DNA of 64,000 nucleotides from Styela clava. Taxonomy: Eukaryota; Chordata; Ascidiacea; Stolidobranchia; Styelidae. The notes beneath the pieces are model-generated. The model was given only the letters and a program-made list of their open reading frames with translations, made no database searches and was not told where the DNA came from. Below, piece after piece: positions 16,101-30,000 of the stretch. Numbering within the stretch: the first letter of the stretch is position 1; each line of letters opens with the position of its first letter. Location of the stretch: positions 9,663,001-9,727,000 of the forward strand of contig NC_135258.1 of the NCBI RefSeq assembly GCF_964204865.1. The letters run 5' to 3'. The translations under genes were made by a program, and so were the position numbers.

Positions 16101-18425
16101 ATCAAATAGTGATTTTCAGTAATTGTTGTTTTACTTGGAAATGCGGAATAGCGTTGAGAATCACAAACAAAAGACCAGTATATAGATATATCACCTCATG
16201 ATCTCCAGTAATACCATGCGTATTGCTCAATTAACTTGCAATTTTGATGATTTTGATAAAGAAGAAATATGGTAGAGTTAACATAAATATGTGAATAATA
16301 TACCTTGTAACTTTTCGACAAGAGCGTTAAACTTCGATACGTTTCTCATTTCAGACATGTGTTCAAATCTTGCGTCAGCCATTTTCAATTGATGGGGCAC
16401 ATTGAGTAAATCTTTTGCAGGTGGAAATCTAGGCATCATCCACCCAGGGTCTCCTGGTTTTGCCTTTTCAATCCAAGCAAATCTACGTAGATTATTTTCT
16501 CGTTCCTCTTTAATAGTCTTTAGCAATTCCTCGGACGTTATTTTTTGGGGAATCAGTCCTAAAAAAACGCCAATATTACGAATATATCATACGATGATTT
16601 TCATATAGTACGGGTATTCATTAGAGTTTTGTCAAGAATAAAAACAATTGTGTGTCAGCTTCCATAAAGTAGATTGCAAATTTCCACAAATAACGCCCAT
16701 GAATATTTAGTTGGTATTTTTTTGAAGAGCACTCACCTTCACCTCGTACAATTACAGAGTTATCAACAACCCAATCGTACAGGGGAAACTCATCAACGTA
16801 GTTGTCATGATGGATTATTACGTTGTCACATGCCCACAAATCCTTTTCTTTGCTACCATGCTTCAGATCTGAATACAATTTACAACTGAATACGAATTGT
16901 TTCATTTAAAATGAGATGATGAAATCAACAAAACCTCACACAAAGTAGTATTCAATATTCTCTCTTTTATTTTGGCTAGGGTGTAGTATTTTGTAACTAC
17001 GTTTTTATGATGAAATACAATTTCAAGCAAGTTGGGCGTATCTATACATTAACTTTTGCTTTATCGAAACATACATGTTTTGTATACTTATGGAAAATTT
17101 TGACATATTTCAAAGATCGTATTCGATGATCGAAATGGGTCTATTTTTTTATTTTTGAGCTTTGAATTCGATTTTGTGGAACAGCTTCTGTTATTTGAAG
17201 ATGTGTGATTTTTATGTTAAGAATGTCATTAAGAATTGAAAAAAAAAATGAATTACTTACGGAATCTTACAAACAAGACTCTTCCCACTTTCTTGTCGTT
17301 TATCGTGAATTCATCTGTTCTTCCTTGTTCAAAATCATCTCGCCAAAATTTGTCAAGCGTGTGCCAATCTGTATGAGATTTATTTTCGCCAACTAGTTGA
17401 ACAGAGACATTTGAATCTGTTGCACCTTCTGCATACAGTTTTGATGTCTGGAATGAGTTGCGGCATTAGTGTTAAGTCATTAAATAACTGACATTTTCAA
17501 TTTAAATAATTGTTGTAGAATTGGGATGGTTAAATGCTTGTCAGAGTACAAACCTGAAGTTAGTCGATTCAAATCATTTTATTACGTGTATGCCGTCTGT
17601 ACTAATAATTAAAGTTACGGTTGCCTTGGACAACTTCAAGTCCAGAAGTCAAGGTATTCATGCATTTAAAAAAGTTTAACTGTCGGAAATATTATCTAAT
17701 TCGTTTTTTTTTTTCTATCAATAAAAATCTCGCATCTTTCTTGAATCAATAGCAAAGATTAAGTTTATAGGACCGTTGCCTCGTTATTTACGGTAATACG
17801 TACGGAACATCTACCAGTCGCCTCTAGGTGGTCATTCCATTACTGGCCGTTGAAGATGGAACAAATAATTAAATTGAGTGTTAATAAAATTTTATTCAAA
17901 AAGTGAGCCACACCGTAGAGGCCACAGACAAAGAATGAAACTTTTAGGCGGTGTTTTATGCATCTAAATAACGGAGAAGATTGAACAAATAAAATTTGAT
18001 CTGAATATCTACACTCAAAATAGAAAATATTCGAAGATCATTTGACCGAAGTTCGAATTCATCATTTGATGCGCATAAAAGTATGCCAACAATAACGGCA
18101 ATTGCAAAGGATGAACACCTAACTGTGTGGTTGACACTAAAATGACAGCGTGACCAGAAGAATTCTCGTAATATTTTTAGTTATATTTTTAAGTTAATTT
18201 ATGCCGTACAATAGCCGTCACGGAAAAATTAGCCTTTGAAGTAAATTCAAAGAACCAGCCTGGAAATCCAGATTTTACAATAAGACACCAGAGATGAGAA
18301 GATATATTGATATAGACTATTTGAAATTAAATTCAACGCAAATTAACATCTCTGACAAATTAAAATTTGTCAACCAAGAAATTATAACTAACCTTAATCA
18401 GTAGCTTGTATGTCACTTTTGTCAT
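10135..18425 (-). CDS. Animal lipoxygenase A, 14 exons, 678 aa
   Basis: Non-haem iron dioxygenase that would insert oxygen into polyunsaturated fatty acids; substrate and product cannot be read from sequence. Exons: 18425-18393, 17447-17261, 16868-16737, 16558-16304, 16066-15976, 15853-15697, 15288-15034, 14662-14470, 14162-14082, 13889-13771, 13182-13063, 11405-11271, 10708-10610, 10314-10135. All junctions are AG/GT, phases fit and the total is 2037 bases. Residues 1 to about 117 (MTKVTYKLLIK onward) form the PLAT domain. The catalytic domain has WEEDEEQGRQMLNGANP, then YDWMLAK before His369 and His374 (VHQWIYH), and QHSATH giving His556 and His560. Spacing matches the ligands of human 5-LOX (367, 372, 550, 554). 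The last residue is Ala, where nearly all lipoxygenases end in Ile. The start gives an 11-codon exon also found in copy B. Vertebrate lipoxygenase genes also have 14 exons. Confidence 0.93.
10777..11239. mobile_element. hAT-type MITE with 8-bp target duplication in lipoxygenase A intron 12
   Basis: The ends are CAGCGGTTCC and, reversed, CAGTGGTTCCCAAACTTTT, the familiar hAT terminal form. The flanks 10769-10776 and 11240-11247 are both ATATATAA, a perfect 8-bp duplication as hAT transposases make. The element has 463 bases and no coding capacity. Intron 12 of lipoxygenase A is 562 bases against 126 in copy B, so insertion came after the gene duplication. Inside, at 11047-11113, CCGTGTTTCCCCGAAA resembles the end of another MITE type (compare 49728), so it may be composite. 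Confidence 0.9.
11519..11600. repeat. Dispersed repeat (partial), same family as 44934-45043
   Basis: The stretch GGTACTCCCGAACTATGTG, then CTAAGATGG and later ACCAGGTTAGGGTTAGG, matches one arm and the centre of the inverted-repeat element in the 5'UTR intron of SERCA copy 3. The second arm is decayed or missing. It lies in lipoxygenase A intron 11. Confidence 0.6.
11859..11995 (+). other. Exon-like open frame inside lipoxygenase A intron 11, opposite strand
   Basis: An AG acceptor (TTTGCAG at 11852-11858) is followed by an open frame GAG ATG AAG TGC that stays open to a GTAAAT donor at 11996. If not spliced it stops at TAA 11997-11999, giving 45 residues from ATG 11862. The peptide begins MKCNNEDVMEKIMIEPEY and is hydrophilic and low in the Asn/Tyr/Phe bias of random AT-rich frames. 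I recognise no family. Lipoxygenase B intron 11 is only 318 bases (here 1657) and lacks it, so it arrived with an insertion. It may be a captured exon fragment or chance. Confidence 0.3.
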
Positions 18426-18597
18426 CTTGCTGATATACGTGTCAAGTTTTGAACTTCAATCTCCGAAGATTATTTAAAAAGAACTCAACTTAACGTCAAC
18501 TGCGCCTTTTTAAAAATTAGAAGATAAAATGCGAACAATGATGATGAATCACGCTCTTGAATGTCATGTCTAAGTATAAAACGAGGTGGCCAACAAG

Positions 18598-19363
18598 CCG
18601 ATAAAGCATATGAACACGTAACAAATGCAAGTTTTTCCGCTGCCAAGGTTTAAAAATGAAGTGCCAAATATCGCGTGTCTAGTCTGACAAACGATCCTAC
18701 AATAACTTACGATTATAGCCTAGATAATCACGTCGTTTGCGAGAATTTTGATTACCGCAACCCCACTAAAGCTCCTCGGAAGGCAAAATGACAATTACTG
18801 AATTAAGGCATACAACTATTTTTTGGAAACATAACTAAAAACTGACAAATAACACTGTAATACGCAAAACTATAAAAACGAAGCCTGCTTGAACATCTGT
18901 CTGAGCGGCTGCAAAAACTACAATTGTTATGTCATTTTAAGTGATTCAATAGCCTTCTGCACACCAACACATTTATATTTCTGTAACGTTTCGTCTGACC
19001 AAGGTCAGACTTCCTCATAGTTCAACCTAATCGATAGCACATGTTATGTCATTGTTGGCTTCTTTTTGATTGATTGGGGTCAAGGGAAAATCTAAATATT
19101 GAGTAGATGAGCTTGCTATTGTTGCACCTTAAATACCGGTATTGTAATTTAAATGATTTTAATAATAGACAGTAGAATGGACATAAAAAGGCCAAACGGA
19201 AATTCTGACGCTAAACGTGTTTCAAAAAAGCCAAAATCGTGAAATTTGACGTTAAAAAGCCAATATGGCAACGCTTTCCTAGACATGCGATATTCGGCAC
19301 TTCATGTTTAAACCTTGGCAGCGAAAAAATTTGCATTTGTTAAATGATAATATGCTTTATCGG
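18598..19363. mobile_element. Long inverted-repeat element upstream of lipoxygenase A
   Basis: The 85-base arm 18598-18682 (CCGATAAAGCATAT ... GTGTCTAG) is matched in inverse orientation by 19279-19363 (CTAGACATGCGATATT ... ATGCTTTATCGG), with scattered mismatches. The 596 bases between encode nothing I recognise; CTGACCAAGGTCAG at 18997-19010 is a small palindrome inside. This is the layout of a long-TIR MITE or foldback element. No clear target duplication was found. Confidence 0.75.
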
Positions 19364-21438
19364 GATTGCCTAGACTCAAAAATACCGTATGTATATATTG
19401 TATTTTGAGCATGTAAAGTACTGTATTCTTCTTGTTGCAAAACACACAACTGATTCGAGACAATTTTTGGGGGTATTTCAATAAAATTTTGCTTCAAACT
19501 TTGGTAAAGCGTAATGGAATTGGTTTTTTTCATTTTTTTTTCATTTCCTATCTAATGGAGAATAAGAAATTCCGAGAAAGGTTGATACATTTTGCTACGG
19601 AAATATTTCTATAGTTACCTATCAAATTTAAAAACGTTATTTATAATATGAGAAGTTACCATCTTTTGTAGATGTTGCTAATTCTTTCAATTCATTTTCG
19701 ACATATAGTCGGACGAGAAGAAGACGGACTTATTTACTGGATTCAGTCATGCAGCGACACCTTGAGAGCTTCGTCAGCGGTTGCACTTCTTGTTTGTCAC
19801 ATAACGAAGTGCGATTCAGCTTGAGAAAATTCAATAATATAATTATTACAGCTCTTGCCAGGATGTTTTCGGAAAGGTACGATTTTGCAGGTGGGGAGAA
19901 GTGGGTCTTAGATTTAAATTCAATTTGTTAATCACTTCAGAGTCTTACTATCTATATCAAAAACACGGTTAAATGGATAAATACAAATAAAAACAGGCAC
20001 ATTAAATAAATTCACGTGCACACATTGTCACGGAAGTGTGCATCCAATAACTATGTAGAAAACAGCAACATTTTGGATCAAATATCGTTGAACTAAAATA
20101 TTTGAAGTCGGTGGGTCCTGTAATAGACCTTATTCATTAAAAACCCATCCTACGCGCAAAAAAATAAAAGTGATGTAAAAATTTTTTTTTATTAACATTA
20201 GCTCTTATGGGAAATGTGATCACCAGAGCAGAAATTTGCATTTTTTGTAATTTCCTAGATATCTTTCATTGTATACGTGAGCAGTTTTGAGGATAGAATA
20301 TTTTTTACATCTTTTTTGATATTTTTATCATAATAAACATGGTCAAGATTTTTGATAATCGTTCATAAAAATTTTAATGAGCGGTGTTTCCGATGACGTC
20401 ATTCTCACTAGACCATGAGATTCTGCCAACGCGCCGTGCTCTGTAGGATATGCGCTGCAAATGCGGCGCTAATGTCGCTTTGGGTCCGTGTCCGTTCGGT
20501 ACTGGAAGCGTTTAACATTGACAATCTATAGCCCGTACCATTTCTATCACGTTTGTTTACTGGTTTTACGCATTTAAACCTGTACAGCTAGCAATCATTT
20601 ACTGAAGGCATGCTGACGTGTTATTTGAACTACCGGTACCGTACCAAGGCTGCAAGAAGTGAAAACTAAATTATTTAGTAAATAATGAAATAGGCCTACG
20701 AACAAAAATGTTGGCCATTTTGCCAATAGGCAGGACAAGTTGTACGGTACCGGTATACAAAAAAAGATGAATATCTCCAACCTATAATGGTACAATACCG
20801 GTCTCGTAACTAGGTTAAAAACATGATCGAATACGAGAGGGAGATTTATTTTGTCAACCAAAATACAAGCATTGAATCAATAAAAATCATATACAAAACA
20901 CACAGTTATTCGGTATAGACTGGGGAGCGATACGACCATCACACCCCCTGCCCCCCATGTTTGCTATCAAGATTAACAGTTAATTAAGATGTTTTAACAA
21001 AAACTCCTCGGAGGAATGGTTGACTAAGTTACGGAATATTTTTGGATTCGGTTAAAAATGTAGTCCATTATTAAACACTGCTTTTTTTGTAGATTTTCAC
21101 TTAGTGGACACTTAGCAAGTACGACAGGAAATTTATAAAAAAAAAAATTGTAAATTAATAACAAATCAGTAGAAGTGAGCTCGGGTATTCAAACATGTGA
21201 TGATTGAAGTGAGAAAAAAATTTGAAGTCACGTTTAGGATATTACATTAAACAACAATGGAAAAGATACATTGGAATCAGTCAAGCTTCAAATGCTAATG
21301 GCATTAATGAAAAGAATATGCGAAATGAAGACTGAAGTTTTCATCTGACACATTGGAAGACGCTAAAACCTTATAGACTTGATAGCGTGGACAGCCTTCT
21401 CACAATGCAGTAATAATGGGACATATATTTATAATATC
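19364..21438. other. Intergenic, 5' flank of lipoxygenase A with inserted material
   Basis: No gene seen. A short block near 19660-19720 matches 31820-31865 in the 5' flank of lipoxygenase B; the continuation of that match is found only from about 22950 on. The 3.2 kb between is therefore extra and includes the hAT remnant at 21439. The part 20380-20520 is richer in GC than its surroundings and otherwise featureless. Confidence 0.45.
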
Positions 21439-22273
21439 CAGTGGCGGCGCGTGGTCATTTTGACAACCGGGGCAAGCTACTGCGGGACCAAGTCACCCCC
21501 ATCTACGGGGACAGGATGAGCGCTGTAAGTTCTCCCATCATTTTATGAGTATAAAAATCATTCCATCGGTAACAACCAATCGGCAAAAGCGACAATTTTT
21601 AACGATAAGAAAATGTCTTTAAAACCGGTCCAACCGGTTAAAATCAAGGGATTAATAAATATAGACATAGTTTATTTTGAAACCTCTTTCAAAAGGAAAG
21701 GCAATATTTACCCAGATAAATACAATGACATATTAACAGAAACTTCGGGAAAGTAGACAAAACCTAAAATAAGGTTTAAAACGTTACTATGAATGAAAGG
21801 AAAGTTAATGCAAAGATAAGGATATGCGTCGCTCACTCATAGATATATATGCTGCTAGACTTTTACTGCTTGAACATATATGCAACACGCCGCGGTTTCT
21901 TGGAAGCAAAATGCTCAATAACGCGCTGATTAAAGTCATGCATCCCAGAAATAACGTCTCTGTGAATGGATAAAACAGCCAAGGAATTTAATCTATCGTG
22001 CTTCATTGTGTTTCTGATATACGTTTTAATACGCTTCAGCGTGCTGAATGTTCGCTCTGCGTCGGCGGAAAAAATAGGCGTCGTCAAAATGATGTCCAGA
22101 AATTTTGCAGACGCCGCAAAGGTAGTTACTAGAGTGTTATCTATGAGGAACCCATAGAGCGCGCAAGTTGATGTGATGTTCAAAAAAGTTTGATTGGTGT
22201 ATATACATCGCAATTCATTTTCCAATTTACCCACGTTTATCATGGGGTAAAATTTGGAGACAGTAGCCAACAA
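21439..22273 (-). mobile_element. hAT transposon remnant with C-terminal transposase fragment
   Basis: A minus-strand open frame (22273-21863, 136 codons) ends a hAT transposase: ADAERTFSTLKRIKT, then RLNSLAVLSIHRD, is the conserved dimerisation region of ZMYM/TTF-type hAT proteins (family form S.AE..FS.LK.IK...R). The catalytic part upstream is missing from this frame. CAGTGGCGGCGCGTGG at 21439-21454 looks like the element's 3' terminus. The matching 5' end was not found, so the copy is truncated or rearranged beyond 22273. Confidence 0.85.
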
Positions 22274-22484
22274 ATGGATGGGAAATTGACGTAATTATTG
22301 GAGAGTTCTCAGTGATGGTGTAGGGGTACGATCCAGAGCTAGGTGTCTTTATATAGAGACATAATTTTATGAAGCAAATGAACAAACAATTCTTTGTTTT
22401 CAATGCTGCATTAGGACATGTAAACATTAAGGAATAAAATTGAAAAAAAGTTAATCCACAGAAGATGCGGGTGAACATGCTCAT

Positions 22485-24074
22485 TTCTTAATTAAAACGT
22501 GACACATTGAAGAGTAGTTTGAAGCTTTTGCAGACTTCGCTTCTCTCATCTACCGGTACTGTTTCCTTTTCTCTGATTACGCCTAGAGTTGTAACGGTAT
22601 CAGTGATTGTATTGGTACCAGCTATTGGCAAATTGGCGTATACCAGGCTCAAGAAGGCAACAAATACATTAAACCACAAAAGTAGGATCGAAACTGCTCA
22701 CAGGGAGGACCATATCTGCAGCGATAGTCTAGTTTTGTTGTCGATTCATTGAAACGCGTGCTTATACAGGAATATTATCTTTTACATTAAAAGATTTGAT
22801 AGTACATCGTTTTGGCTTAGTGTCCATATATTTGAGCTTTTCTCTCTTGTTTTGTGGTAGGACACAACAGGATTGATCTTGGGAATGTCATTATGAGATA
22901 TTAAGAGTGTACCGTGAGCAAGTCCGTATTGCCCGAACTTACAAAATTCCTCTCCTTCATGCTGATTTTTAACATCAGACTTTTGGTAAATGACTACCGA
23001 TCTACCGTCTTCTCCGTTATATTTTCACGTTTTGTCGAAAACAAAAGTGCAACGCACGTACCCAATGTGATCGTTCGAAACGTGATTATTATTTCACATC
23101 GTCTGTTATTGCAGACTTTTATTCGGTGGCCTACCTGATAATTCCCACGTTCTCTTCCAGGATTTTGTCCCCAATAAATACACGTTATATCAATAATTAA
23201 TTGATCCGTACAACATTGGGTCAGTTAGCGAAACTAATAGTCTGAAAGCTAGAATTGTTACTCCAATAGCTCAGGCTTTGTTATTTCTGTCGACTACCAT
23301 TAAAAGGAATACTGAATATGAAATGAGACATAGTTAGCGTCATAAAATTCATACCGTTCGATTTGCGAATTAACTGATTATCGTTTGGTTCTCGTGGCGA
23401 TGTACGACTTAAACCGCATTACAGTAATTTGGTGGCAGAAGAACAAATGGCATGCTTAGTTGATTACCAATTTTTAATCGATGATTTTAAATGATAGTTT
23501 GAAACATTTTGATGCAATCTCATTTTATTATATTTTCTCTAATAATGTGACAACATATAAAATTGCGTTAATGTTAAAAATTTATATCAAATTCAATATC
23601 GAAAAATGAATCAACAAAACGTAATTAACTCTAGTCTGTAACTATCTCACGGTGTTAATGGCGGTACGCTGGTACAGACATGGATGATTTTCTGTGTGAA
23701 AGAATGCGCAATAATGAGGTAAAGTTAGCGCTGTCATCTGCCGTATCATTTCTTTCTAAATTTTTAAATTGGCGCGATTTGGTGATGTCAGTAAATCATA
23801 AAACACACCAATCTCTACTACATAATGTTATAATACATGATACATAATTAACAGAAAACAAATAAAAGATGAGCTGACAATTTTAGCATACGGTTAGTTG
23901 GATATTTGAAGATAAAATATTATAGTTCCTAGTTCAATATTTCTTATACTTTTTAATATAGAGTTAATAAAAATTCAAGTTCAGGGCATACAATTTCAGT
24001 TTTTTCCTTAGCCATATAAATATGTACATCACTCCTTCAATTTTTAGTATTTAAAAAATCACATGTCGTTCTAC
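22485..24074. other. Junction between the two lipoxygenase repeat units
   Basis: From about 22950 to 23210 the sequence matches 31900-32200 (5' flank of lipoxygenase B), including TTTGGTAAATGACT and GTCCCCAATAAATA. From about 23660 it matches the 3' flank of lipoxygenase A (9745-10134). The junction of the tandem duplication therefore lies between about 23210 and 23660. No intact gene was seen. Confidence 0.55.
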
Positions 24075-27000
24075 TCAAGCCGTAGTGCCGGTAGGTACAT
24101 TTTCTGGCAAAAGATATTCGTATGGGTATTCCAATTTCTTGTTTCGTTCTTTCATTTTATCACCAACCACTTTGAGATCATCTGCAAACTCTTTCAAGAC
24201 TTTCTTTGGCTCTTCTTCAATAAAAAGATTCATTGGAAATTCTCCAAGATAAACCTGTTTCAATTATTATATAATTCAGCTTATTCATTCAAATTAGTAC
24301 GTAAACTGTATTATTATTATTCGATTTGAAAAATACACCAAAGAAGAAGATTATCGGAGTATTCACTTTTTCAATGCTATAATATATAAAATAAAAATTT
24401 GAGATTACGGTTACACCTTAGATTAATCACATGCAGAGGAATGTCGGCTTAGTATATAGTGAACTATCAATTTCACAAAGACATGAACTCTTTTTTCAAC
24501 ATGAACAAAGGTTTTATATTCTGTATTTTAGCTGATAGCCGTGCTATTCTAATTTGATAAAAGACTGCAGCTGTTAAAAAGACAAAAGTGCTATTTGAAA
24601 TCCGAATAATATACAAGAATGACAAGAAATCTTGACAACTAATTCTCCATATTTTTAATTCAATGATGCATCCTAACGAATCAATAATGCAAGAAGTCAT
24701 AAATACAGGAGTCATAAATAAACTGCATGAAAATATTTTCATTCCAGTTAGCATAAGATAGACCCACCTCTTCTTCTGGTAATTCTGTCAAAACGAAGGC
24801 ACTTCCAAACAAAATCGTTGCCATTGTAACATCAGGAAGAGAATCTAGCACTCGCTGAAGTGTTGCCTGCGTGTAGGTAGAAATTCAGTGTTTAGATTCG
24901 AATGAAGTTTATATGAAATTTCTGTGATTATTATCCTTTTCAACTTCAATAATTCATTCAAGTTTACAAAAGTACAAACATTATATATTCACCTCGCCTC
25001 TTTTATGTATAGGAAGCCTCATTCCGCCAGGTGCATTTGGAATGAATTTGTACAAATCAAACATAGCATTGTGTGTTGCTGAATGTTGAACAGCACTATT
25101 GAAGACAACGATTGTGCAGAATTGTACCTGTGACGATTTTACGTGTCAATCCATTAGGCTTAGGGGATCGAATACAAAAACGTACGATTGGCGGTCATAG
25201 AATGCGTTATAGCGCTTTCGCACAGCTAGGGGCATATAGGTTAATAGCCTAGTGACTAGGCAGTTATGTGCATAACTTGCAAAGATAACTTATTTCGACA
25301 TCTACATCTTTTAACGCTATTTGGCTATTAGTGGTTGTTGTCTGTTACTCTATGTTTCATATCAGTGGATCTGAGTTACCAAAAAAATATAACAGATATA
25401 TATGCAAGATAACAGAGATGCAATGAAAAAAATGCGTTCTCTAACCAGTTCATCAACACTGTTAAGACAGGTCGGACACCCTCTCGTATTCCCATCTGGC
25501 CATGCTAATCCTTCAGTTGCGAAGTCATCAATCCACGATTGTATTTGTTCGTCATCAAGCACTTCCTGTCACAAACGTTAAAAATGATTTAAAACAATGA
25601 AGTATGATGCCCCTCCTTCAGTTCCATTCACAATATGAGGTGTCGTTATTTCTTCACTCAGACTATTTAAATCCTATTTTTAAACATTGCGCATCCCAAG
25701 TATCGATTTTCATGATTGACCACGCAATACAATACAATACCTCATCTGTCTTGTAATATATTTTGATGACTTTCAAAAGATACTTTTTAATTGCATTCCA
25801 TAAAGCGGTAGCGTCATCTCTGTAATGGTAGTTCTGTAGAAGATTGTAGTCATCAAGACCTAAATGAAATTTTGAACTATATATTTAAACTATAACGGAT
25901 GAATAAAAGAGGGTACTAACTTTTAAAAGCGCGTGTATCAATAGAGAATAATTCCAATTTTAAAGTGAGGTAGTAAATAAAATTGAATGTTTGGTATGAG
26001 TTAGGATCCAATCAATTCTTGGATATTGACTTCAGAACAAGCTAATGGAAATTTTTTAACTGTTAAATAAAAATCGACAAACCTTTTTTCTTGAGCAACT
26101 TCGGGAGGGCAAAGTCGTCAAAGTCGAAATCTTTGAAAACATGCCTCGCCAATGCAGAACCATCTGTGATACAAAAATAAATTTGTTTCATTTTACATAT
26201 GATACTAAATATTTGACAAAATGATTCCATAAACAGACTTTTCTATTTTTTGTTCAGATTAAAAAGTATGACTCTAAAATAACAGCCTATAACATAAACT
26301 TTAAATCAGGTAAGCTAACGTCTAACAGGATCATTTAACTTACTTATGGATCTGGTATAGTTTGAAGTGCTGTTATCAAAGATAAGAATATCTCTTGCGA
26401 ATTGATTAATCACAACAACATGCTGAAGATGTGGACGAACAAGCTTGTAGATTGGATGAGTTCGTGATAGATTTCGGAACATTGCAACAGCGGCTGTTTC
26501 TGGCAACGCATGTCCCCACAAGAAATGGTATATCCACTGGAAAAAAAAATGCTATTTGATCGCTGTCGTTGCGGGAAACAACTTCACACAATAAAACTAA
26601 AGAGTGTAAATGTTGGATAAATCATTTGGCATATATATGCAAGTTTATTTGAATGAAAAAGTAATTTATAATCATATAACCTGGTGCACAATGGTATCGG
26701 CGCATCGGAAGTACATTTTGGCCAACATCCAGTCATATCTCTCATCCTTTGGAGTAAAAATGGAATCTGCATTATCTGGTTCTAACTGGATCGCGATTGG
26801 GCGAAATTTGCCGTCGCCCGGTGAATAGAACAGCGCTGTGACATCCGCACAATAGAGAGGATCTCCAGTTTTATATTGCTTGTTTCTTGGCAGACCCTTA
26901 GTCATGTATGAGTAGTCGGCGATGTAAATTCGTCCTTCCTATATAAATGCAAATAAATGAATTGTAAATTATGCTGAAAGAGAAATGTATTACAAAACGA

Positions 27001-30000
27001 ATTAGATTATTTACGAGTTGCAACTGAAAGTAAGGAGCGCGGGAGAATAATGACATATTAATGGTTTTATGTCGCCATAGTCAATAATTCAGAAACACAC
27101 ATCTATTCGCTATTTATGATCATTAAAAAAATTGGACTGTAAATCACAGCTCACCTTACATATCTGACAGTAAGTTATGAAGATTGTGTTTAGAACAAAT
27201 ATCACTCTTAACTTTAACCTTTAATCAAATTCATATGTACTCACTTTAATTTCGTCTTCCAACGACTTTCCTTCATTTAAAAATGATTGTACATGAGAAT
27301 TTGTAATTTTACAATAATCTGGTAACCTTCCACAACGACTGATTGCAAAAGGGCTTGCACCATTTAACATCTGTCGCCCTTGTTCTTCATCTTCTTCCCA
27401 TCTTTAAACAAAGAAAACAGAAACAGAATTTTAACCATGTGGTACCAGAATCCTGTTATGCAACGACTCCGTGGTGTTAGACAAATTTTGCAGGTCTCAA
27501 TTTCAAATCTCTTGGCGAATTTTATTATAGTTTGAAATATTATTCTGACTTCTATACCAAGAAGAAAGTGAGGCATTTTGACTAGAAAACATGGATGTGT
27601 CCAGTTTGTGATACATTAAATTATGATTTGAGAAGATTATAATAAAAATAGTGATAATGAGATTCGGACATTGCTGATCGTGTGTCACAAAAGTAGTCGA
27701 AACATAATACAGAGCGAATTCAACAATCTTATATTACCTTTCCATACATGGGAGCAAATCTCCAGAGATTCTGAATCCACTGAAAAGAGTCTTGTAATCT
27801 TCCAACTCTTTGATCGGGAACAAATAACCTGAATAAATAGAATTTACATTACTAAATAAGCACATCATATACAGATTTTCAATGATTGTTGTTTTGTTTT
27901 GGAGCGTTGTATTATGCTGAGTAGTCGAAACTCGAAAGCTATACGTTATCCTATGAATCTCCAAAAATATCATGCTCATTGGTGAATTTATTTTTTGACA
28001 TTTCTGATTCGAGATGAATTATGAAAGTAAACATAAATATGTGAATGGATTACTTTGTAACTTTTCGACAAGAGCGTTAAACTTCACAACGTTCCTCATT
28101 TCAGACATGTGTTCAAATCTTGCGTCGTCCATTTTCAATTGATGAGGCACGTTGTGGAGATTTTTTGCAGGTGGAAATCTAGGCAACATCCACCCGGGGT
28201 CTCCTGGTTTTGCCTTTTCAATCCACGCAAATCTTTGTAGATTATTTTCTCGTTCTTCTTTAATAGTCTTTAGCAGTTCATCAGACCTTATTTTTTGAGG
28301 AATCAGTCCTGAAAACAAAGGCCAATATCATGGAGCAATCCCATCATGCTCGTCATAGCGTACAGTTTTTCCTTGAAGCTATGCCATAAATGAAAACAAT
28401 AGACTCTCAACTCAATTTCCAATAGAGTGATTGAAATCCATAGATTTCTTCATATAACGTTGAATATTGTAATTAATGTCATAATTATTCACTGCCACAT
28501 TTATCCCGTCATAAATAAGAAATTACTAAGAAATATGGAATTCTAACTCTGCTAAGGAAAGAGAAAGCCACAATAGTACTGACACATCGAATCAGGTCCT
28601 GTAGGCATACCATGAATACTTGGTTGATATTTGTAGCACTGGCACTCACCTTCACCTCTTACAATTACAGAGTTATCAACAACCCAATCGTACAGCGGAA
28701 ACTCATCAACGTAATTACCATGATGGATTATTACGTTATCACATGCCCACAAATCCTTTTCTTTATTAGTGTGTTTCAGATCTGAATACAAAACAAAACA
28801 TATCATTTATCATGGAATGATGAAATCAACAATATCCCGCAAAGTAGAATTCAACACGACCGTAATGTTTTTATTTTTTATTTGTAGTACTATTTTATTT
28901 TTATGATTTTATGATAAAATACAATTTCAAATGTGATAAGGACGGATATTACAGTATTATGGCTACCATTGTTTTGCAGATTATAACATTTCTGAATAAC
29001 AGTAGTCACAAATCTGGCAAGAAGTCATGGCCTTATGGATGTATTTAGTTTCTCTGCTCTATCCTAATCAGCGGGTGCAGAAAGTGAACGATCTCATCTT
29101 TCTATTGAAGTCGCTATATGCTAGTTGCGCGCACCTTAACCTTCTCGAAAGTAAAATTGACCAGCAGAAGTTTTATCACATTGGAAATTTCAGAATATTC
29201 CTGGACTTACCAGTTTTAAATGATTTATATAATATATTTCAATATTTTCTGTACGTTCAAATATGTTGGATTACTCACGAAATCGTACAAACAAGACTCT
29301 CCCCACTTCTTTGTCTTCTATCGTGAATTCATCTGTTCTCCCTTGTTCAAAATCATCTCGCCAAAATTTGTCAAGCGCGTGCCAATCTGTATGAGATTTA
29401 TTTTCGCCAACTAGTTGAACAGAGACAGTTGAATCTGTCGCACCTTCTGCATACAACTTTGATGTCTGAAGTGAGTTGAAGAAGTAAAATAAAGTCCGTC
29501 AATATAAATACAAATTATTTTGTTAAAATTGGAAATCTCTGTAACAGCTAAGTTTAAACTATTATTTATCAAGTACAGGCAACTTTCTGCTTTGATCGGT
29601 TCAAATCATTTCACCACGCTTTCGCCTTATGTACTAATTGTTGAAGAGACGGTTGTTGAAAACAATTCACATATATATAGTCATATAACGTCAAAGTCAT
29701 AGTATTCATACGTTAAACAAATGTTTAAGCGTCGAGAATATGATCCAATCATAGCATTTATTAGTTTCGCAAAATTCTCGCGTTTTTTTAAATCAATAGT
29801 TATATTGAAGTTGATACGGTAGGTGGGAACATCGACCAGTCACAAGCAATAGTCGTCACCATAAGATTGGGAGTAGAAGCAAATGGAAGAAAATTCTAAG
29901 AACCAGCTTCGGAATTAAGATTGGACAAATAAAAAAGGGGATGAAAAAATATCGTGACATAATACCTGAAAGCTCAACATAAATTCAAAGCGTCTTTTCA

